Below are positions 51,573-55,429 of a DNA stretch of 55,429 nt, piece by piece. Below the pieces are notes generated by a model. It saw only the letters and a list, made by a program, of their open reading frames with translations, was not told the origin of the DNA and searched no databases. How positions within the stretch are numbered: the first letter of the stretch is position 1; every line of letters begins with the position of its first letter. The position numbers were made by a program, and so were the translations under genes. Origin of the DNA: Intrasporangiaceae bacterium (GTDB lineage Bacteria > Actinomycetota > Actinomycetes > Actinomycetales > Dermatophilaceae); the NCBI GenBank assembly GCA_012838445.1, contig DUPF01000231.1, forward strand, positions 1-55,429, written 5' to 3'.

Positions 51573-52523
51573 ATGATCGCGAAGCCGCCGCCTTTCGACC
51601 CCACCGCGCTGCGGGTGCGAGCCGACCTGCGCCAGTTGGCTCTCGACCCTGCGCGCGCCGGGTGGCATTGCGTTCGCCGTGGTGTGTGGCTTCCGCCGGG
51701 TGCCTGGGAGGCCCTCCCCGTGGACCAACAGTTCGAGGCCTTCGTTTTCGCCACACTGCTCAGTTGTCAGGAGCCGCAGGACGTCATCATGTGCGGTCCG
51801 GCCGCCGCCGCCGTGTGGGGTATGCCGAGCATCGATCCGTGGCCGCGGGTCGTGCATGTCCTCGATCCGGACCGGCAGATGGGCCCGTCCCGCTACATCC
51901 GGCCCCGGGGCGGTGCGCCGGTACAGCCTCGAGAGGTCAAGGGTGCCCTCGTCACGCCACCTGCTCGGACCGTGATCGACCTGGCCTGCACCGGCTCGAT
52001 GGAGAATGCCCTGGCCGCGGCTGACTATGCACTGCGCGAGAAGCTGTGCACGCGTGCCGACCTCGAGACCGAAGCAGCGGCGCTGGCGCCCGGTGCTCGT
52101 GGCCGGTCGGTGTGCCGGGTGCTGGTCGATCTGGCTGACGGCCTGAGTGGGTCGGCGGGCGAGAGCCTGTCTCGTCTGGTCATGTTCCGAGCCAACTTCT
52201 CGCGGCCGGTCCTGCAGCGTGAGTATCGCGATGAACTCGGGCTCATCGGCTATGTCGACTTCGACCTTCCCGGACTCATCGGCGAGTTCGACGGGAAGAT
52301 CAAGTACAAGGTGCCACCTACGGCGACCCCGGAGGAGGCGAGCACGATCGTCTGGGAGGAGAAGATCCGAGAGGACCGCCTCCGGCGCATCAAGCCAGTC
52401 GCGCGCTGGACGTGGTCGGTGGCCCGTACCCCGGGCGCCCTCGCTCGACTCCTCATCAGCCACGGGTTGCGTCCGCTGCCCAGATCGACATGGTTCGACC
52501 TCGGTGAGCGGCCTGCGTCGTGA
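51573..52523 (+). CDS. AbiEi/DUF559-like protein
   Basis: A 316-residue protein: N-terminal winged-helix-like region with GWHCVRRGVWLPPGAW, middle AbiEi-like segment VIMCGPAAAAVWGMPSID and PPARTVIDLACTG, and a C-terminal Vsr/DUF559 endonuclease-like core: GESLSRLV, GYVDFDLPGLIGEFDGKIKY. The E...D...ExDGK pattern resembles PD-(D/E)XK nucleases. Such proteins are multi-copy in actinobacteria and of unknown role; no toxin partner (AbiEii) is adjacent. ATG 51573 is used; in-frame GTG 51525 would add 16 residues. Confidence 0.78.
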   Translation: MIAKPPPFDPTALRVRADLRQLALDPARAGWHCVRRGVWLPPGAWEALPVDQQFEAFVFATLLSCQEPQDVIMCGPAAAAVWGMPSIDPWPRVVHVLDPDRQMGPSRYIRPRGGAPVQPREVKGALVTPPARTVIDLACTGSMENALAAADYALREKLCTRADLETEAAALAPGARGRSVCRVLVDLADGLSGSAGESLSRLVMFRANFSRPVLQREYRDELGLIGYVDFDLPGLIGEFDGKIKYKVPPTATPEEASTIVWEEKIREDRLRRIKPVARWTWSVARTPGALARLLISHGLRPLPRSTWFDLGERPAS

Positions 52524-52546
52524 GCGATAGCCCGCGCCGAGGCTAG

Positions 52547-52643
52547 GCGTTCGGCGCGAGACGAGGCGTTCGCACACCCCGAGGCGCAATAACACCTCAC
52601 CTCGCACAGAGCACCTCGCATCACACGCACCACCTCACCTCGC
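52547..52643. repeat. right 97-bp direct repeat flanking the AbiEi-like gene
   Basis: Partner of 51384-51480 in the same orientation, starting 23 bp after the gene's stop. Repeat-to-repeat distance is 1163 bp. No terminal inverted repeats or transposase are present. Confidence 0.8.
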
Positions 52644-52685
52644 GCCATGCAGGGCACGGGGACATGGGCGAGGAGGAGGGTTGGG

Positions 52686-53771
52686 TCAGGCCGGGTCGGC
52701 GCCGGTCAACTCCCGGGCGACCAGGCCCGCGGTCTGGAGCATGTTCAGCCCGGCACCCTTGCGCAGGTTGTCGCCGCTGACGAAGAAGTCGAGGGACCGG
52801 GGGAAGTCCGGGCTCTGCCGGAGTCGGCCGATGAAGCGGGGGTCGGCGCCGACGACGTCCACCGGTGTCGGGAACTCCCCGGTCTCCGGGTCATCCATGA
52901 GGACGACCATCGGCGCTTCGATGATCGCCCGACGGGCCCGGTCGACGTCGATCGGGCGGGAGAACGTCGCGTGCACCGAGATGGAGTGCGATGACACGAC
53001 CGGGACCCGCACACAGGTGGCCATGACCTTCAGGTCGGGCAGGCCGAGGATCTTGCGCGTCTCATCGCGCAGTTTGCCCTCCTCGGAGGTCCACCCGGCC
53101 CCCTCGTAGTATCCGACGAAGGGGATGACGTTGAGTGCCAACGGTGCCGGGAAGCAGGAGTCGCCGAGTTCGTGCTCGATGAGGCGGCGGATGTCGCCGG
53201 GATGCTGGGCGAGATCCCGTTTGCCGGCGACGACATCGACCTCGTCGAGGAGTCGGGCGATGCCGGCCCGGCCGAGGCCGGAGGCGGCCTGGAAGGAGGT
53301 GACGACCAGGGACTGCAACCCCCAGCCGCGGTGCAGCACCCCGAGGGCGTCGATCATCGTCATCACGGTCGCGCCGGGGTTGGCGATGATGCCGCGCGGC
53401 CGGTTGGCCACCTCTTCGGGGTTGACCTCGGCGACGACGAGCGGCACCCCCTCCTCGCCGCGGTAGGTGATGCTGTTGTCGATGACGACGACACCACGGC
53501 CCGCGGCGTAGTCGACCCACTCGTGGGTGATCTGCGGCGGGATGTCCACCAGGGCGACGTCGACACCGTCGAAGAACGCCTCGTCCAGCGGTTGGATCGT
53601 CAGGTCCTCACCGGCCACGGTCACGGTCGTGCCGACGTCGTCGGCGGCGGCGGCGAGGCGCACCTCGGACCACTCGTGGCGGTACATCGGCAGCACGGAC
53701 AGGATGACCCTGCCGACCGCGCCGGTGGCACCGACGACACCGAGCACAGGCCGGTCGTCGTTGCTCCCCAT
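52686..53771 (-). CDS. asd: aspartate-semialdehyde dehydrogenase-like, catalytic Cys absent
   Basis: A 361-residue Asd homologue with NADP loop GVVGATGAVG, VVIDNSITYR, EVNPE, and the substrate residues Gln161 (SFQAASG) and His262 (VVSSHSISVHA). Where active enzymes read NPNCTT, this reads NPGATV: the nucleophilic Cys is Ala134 (codon GCG), in an intact frame. Normal catalysis is not expected, so a second asd should exist. Follows lysC in the usual lysC-asd order, 26 bp apart. Confidence 0.85.
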   Translation of the reverse strand: MGSNDDRPVLGVVGATGAVGRVILSVLPMYRHEWSEVRLAAAADDVGTTVTVAGEDLTIQPLDEAFFDGVDVALVDIPPQITHEWVDYAAGRGVVVIDNSITYRGEEGVPLVVAEVNPEEVANRPRGIIANPGATVMTMIDALGVLHRGWGLQSLVVTSFQAASGLGRAGIARLLDEVDVVAGKRDLAQHPGDIRRLIEHELGDSCFPAPLALNVIPFVGYYEGAGWTSEEGKLRDETRKILGLPDLKVMATCVRVPVVSSHSISVHATFSRPIDVDRARRAIIEAPMVVLMDDPETGEFPTPVDVVGADPRFIGRLRQSPDFPRSLDFFVSGDNLRKGAGLNMLQTAGLVARELTGADPA

Positions 53772-53797
53772 GCGTCCTATCTTGTCACGCGGGACGG

Positions 53798-55063
53798 TCA
53801 GCGCCCGGTCCCGGCGTGGACGACTGCCTCGGACTCACCGTCGAGGTCGAACGCCGAGTGCACCGCCCGCATCGCTTCGGCGAGCCGCTCCTCCCGGGTG
53901 ATGACCGAGATCCGGATCTCGGAGGTGGAGATCATCTCGACGTTGATCTGGGCGTCGGCAAGCGCCTTGAAGAAGGTCGCCGAGACGCCGGTGTTCGTGC
54001 GCATCCCGGCCCCGATGAGGGACAGTTTGCCGATCTGGTCGTCGTACTGCAGACCGGTGAACCCCACCTCGGTGCGGATCGCCTCGAGCGCCTGCATGGC
54101 GACCCGGCCGTCGGTGCGGGCCAGGGTGAAGGAGATGTCGGTGCGGCCGGTCTCCACCGCGGAGACGTTCTGGACGATCATGTCGATGTTCAGTCCGGCC
54201 CGGGCGAGGGCCTCGAAGATCGCGGCGGCCATGCCGGTGCGGTCCGGCACACCGACGACGGTGAGTTTGGCCTGGGAGGCGTCGTGGGCGACGCCGGAGA
54301 TGATCGGGGCTTCCACGGATTCTCCTTCGGTGTAGTCCGCAACGATCGTGCCGGGCAGGTCGGTGAACGTCGAGCGGACGTGGATGGGGATGTCGTAGCG
54401 GCGGGCGTACTCGACGCAGCGCAGGTGGAGGATCTTGCTGCCGGCGGCGGCGAGTTCGAGCATCTCCTCGGCGGAGATCCGGTCGATCTTGCTCGCTCGG
54501 TTCACCACCCGCGGGTCGGCGGTGAACACGCCGTCGACGTCGGAGTAGATCTCGCAGACCTTGGCGTCGAGGGCGGCCGCGAGCGCGACGGCGGTGGTGT
54601 CGGAGCCACCCCGGCCGAGGGTGGTGATCTCCTTCGTCGTCTGGCTCACGCCCTGGAACCCGGCGACGATGACGATGTGCCCGTCGTCGAGGGCCTGGTT
54701 GATCCGTCCCGGGGTGACGTCGATGATCTTGGCCCGGCCGTGCTCCTCGTCGGTGAGCACCCCGGCCTGGCTGCCGGTGAAGGATCGGGCGGTGAAGCCG
54801 AGGTCGTGGATGGCCATCGCGACCAGGGCCATGGAGATCCGCTCGCCGGCGGTCAGGAGCATGTCCAGCTCCCGCGGCGGTGGCAGCGGGCTGACCTCCT
54901 GAGCCAGGTCGAGCAGTTCGTCGGTCGCGTCCCCCATGGCGGAGACGACGACACAGACGTCGTTGCCGGCGCGGCGGGTCTCGGTGATCCGTTGCGCGAC
55001 GCGTTTGATGCTCTCGGCATCGGAGAGGGAGGATCCGCCGTACTTCTGGACGACGATGGACAC
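53798..55063 (-). CDS. lysC: aspartate kinase
   Basis: A 421-residue enzyme starting the aspartate pathway to Lys, Thr, Met and DAP. Kinase motif [33 protein letters not shown], and two C-terminal ACT domains ([42 protein letters not shown]) for feedback control. GTG start with AGGAG 5 bases upstream. As in related genes, an internal start may yield a separate regulatory subunit. Confidence 0.96.
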   Translation of the reverse strand: MSIVVQKYGGSSLSDAESIKRVAQRITETRRAGNDVCVVVSAMGDATDELLDLAQEVSPLPPPRELDMLLTAGERISMALVAMAIHDLGFTARSFTGSQAGVLTDEEHGRAKIIDVTPGRINQALDDGHIVIVAGFQGVSQTTKEITTLGRGGSDTTAVALAAALDAKVCEIYSDVDGVFTADPRVVNRASKIDRISAEEMLELAAAGSKILHLRCVEYARRYDIPIHVRSTFTDLPGTIVADYTEGESVEAPIISGVAHDASQAKLTVVGVPDRTGMAAAIFEALARAGLNIDMIVQNVSAVETGRTDISFTLARTDGRVAMQALEAIRTEVGFTGLQYDDQIGKLSLIGAGMRTNTGVSATFFKALADAQINVEMISTSEIRISVITREERLAEAMRAVHSAFDLDGESEAVVHAGTGR

Positions 55064-55125
55064 GGGTTCTCCTGGGCCTAGGTGACAGCCGGCTGGCTGA
55101 GTGGACGATCGATGCTAACCGGATG

Positions 55126-55157
55126 CGGTATGCGCGGACCGGCTCGGTCGCATACCG
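55126..55157. terminator. hairpin made of inverted GTATGCG pair upstream of lysC
   Basis: CGGTATGCG pairs with CGCATACCG (9 bp), and the loop holds ACCG-GCT-CGGT, a second stem. It lies between the DUF5063-like stop and the lysC start on the same strand, so it likely ends the upstream transcript. Both arms carry the window-wide heptamer. Confidence 0.6.
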
Positions 55158-55207
55158 GACCACCCCAGCCCCCACCTGCCCCGCCTTTCTCTCCCCACCC
55201 GTTAAAG

Positions 55208-55246
55208 GGTGACTGCACCACGCTTCGGAAGCGTGGTGAAGTCACC
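55208..55246. repeat. 39-bp palindrome, family B
   Basis: CACCACGCTTC and GAAGCGTGGTG pair around one central G, with outer arms extending to 19 bases per side with one mismatch. The core recurs in the centre of the 85-bp palindrome at 32505. It lies 58 bp past the DUF5063-like stop (minus strand). Confidence 0.65.
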
Positions 55247-55303
55247 GCTGGCGTGACGCAGTCCGCCGGGGATCCGGATCGACCGGGGTCAGGTCTGGTG
55301 GGC

Positions 55304-55429
55304 TCAGCCGTGCAGCGCATCGAAGGCGGCTTCGGCGACGACGTCCTCGTCGGCGTCGAGGCGGACGTGGCCGAGCAGGGTCTGCAGGACGCGCAAGGCC
55401 ATCGAGGCCCGCACTCCCCACTGGGACAG
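55304..55429 (-). CDS. DUF5063-like protein, C-terminal end only
   Basis: The minus strand is open from the window edge to TGA at 55304, encoding 41 residues: LSQWGVRASMALRVLQTLLG followed by an Asp/Ala-rich tail. The pattern W...A..ALR.L matches the C-terminus of DUF5063 proteins, which in many actinobacteria lie between recR and lysC. It is absent from the ORF track because its start lies outside the window. Confidence 0.6.
   Translation of the reverse strand: MSQWGVRASMALRVLQTLLGHVRLDADEDVVAEAAFDALHG

Noticed and set aside
50103-52523. 806-aa plus-strand ORF spanning pfp antisense and the AbiEi-like gene
   Set aside because: Only the last 316 residues are real. The upstream part is antisense to phosphofructokinase and reads through the repeat region by chance.
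51573-52523. Complete AbiE toxin-antitoxin system
   Set aside because: No AbiEii nucleotidyltransferase toxin is adjacent; neighbours are pfp and asd.
51384-52643. Insertion sequence or transposon
   Set aside because: Direct repeats without transposase, terminal inverted repeats or target duplication. Kept only as a repeat-flanked gene.
55064-55303. Lysine riboswitch upstream of lysC
   Set aside because: No conserved L-box sequence or multi-helix fold could be seen; the gap holds two palindromes instead.

Overview
The window is a stretch of ordinary chromosome from a high-GC actinobacterium. High GC, frequent GTG starts, dense ATGA/GTGA stop-start overlaps, a WhiB protein, an ArsA-type ATPase pair, a PASTA penicillin-binding protein and the 'helicase/secretion neighborhood' Tad locus all point to Actinomycetota. 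The style fits Micrococcales (Dermatophilaceae/Intrasporangiaceae-like), but that family placement is inference. From the helicase to the metallophosphoesterase (about 5.4 to 42 kb) the order follows, from memory, the Mycobacterium tuberculosis block Rv3649-Rv3683: helicase, Tad genes, acs, holin-like protein, alpha/beta hydrolase, CoA-Nudix, nth, crp, MBL hydrolase, RidA, DUF4177, two ArsA-like ATPases, whiB, ponA2-like PBP and metallophosphoesterase. Lineage-specific modules are inserted into this backbone.

Layout. 0-5.4 kb: methyltransferase, proton-pumping pyrophosphatase hppA, STAS anti-anti-sigma factor and an SDR. 5.4-13 kb: helicase, coiled-coil membrane protein, lipoprotein and a reduced Tad pilus cluster on the minus strand (MinD-like Ssd, TadA, TadB, TadC, Flp-type pilin, TadE-like, TadG-like). 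13.5-23 kb: a degenerate Fic protein, a LytS/LytTR two-component system split by menB, DUF485 plus a cation/carboxylate symporter, a universal stress protein, a thioesterase and acetyl-CoA synthetase; this looks like a carboxylate sensing, uptake and activation module. 23-28.7 kb: a complete Mrp antiporter operon with fused MrpA-MrpB. 28.9-37.7 kb: holin-like protein, alpha/beta hydrolase, Nudix proteins, endonuclease III, Crp, metallo-hydrolase, RidA, DUF4177, ArsA pair and WhiB. 37.9-42.3 kb: bifunctional PBP, YqeY-like protein, metallophosphoesterase and tRNA-Pro(CGG). 42.4-45.6 kb: small enzymes, a ceramidase-like membrane protein and Hsp20. 45.8-48.8 kb: kynA-kynU plus a convergent formamidase-like hydrolase, that is tryptophan to anthranilate. 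48.8-51.2 kb: a 52-residue basic protein divergent from a LysR regulator, then PPi-dependent phosphofructokinase. 51.4-52.6 kb: an AbiEi/DUF559-like gene between 97-bp direct repeats. 52.7-55.4 kb: asd, lysC and the 3' end of a DUF5063-like gene.

The main signals not explained by the genes are these. (1) The heptamer GTATGCG/CGCATAC appears about 41 times by hand count on both strands, in genes and between them, and two intergenic terminator-like hairpins are inverted pairs of it. Known DNA-uptake sequences of Neisseria and Haemophilus behave this way, and a Tad pilus locus lies in the same window. (2) A TCCACA-N25-TCCACA element lies upstream of both Tad transcription blocks. (3) The Asd protein has Ala where the catalytic Cys should be. 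(4) Near-identical direct repeats flank the AbiEi-like gene. (5) Families of long intergenic palindromes sit directly downstream of genes. (6) Crp-like sites precede kynA and hppA. No CRISPR array, insertion sequence, prophage or replication origin was seen.
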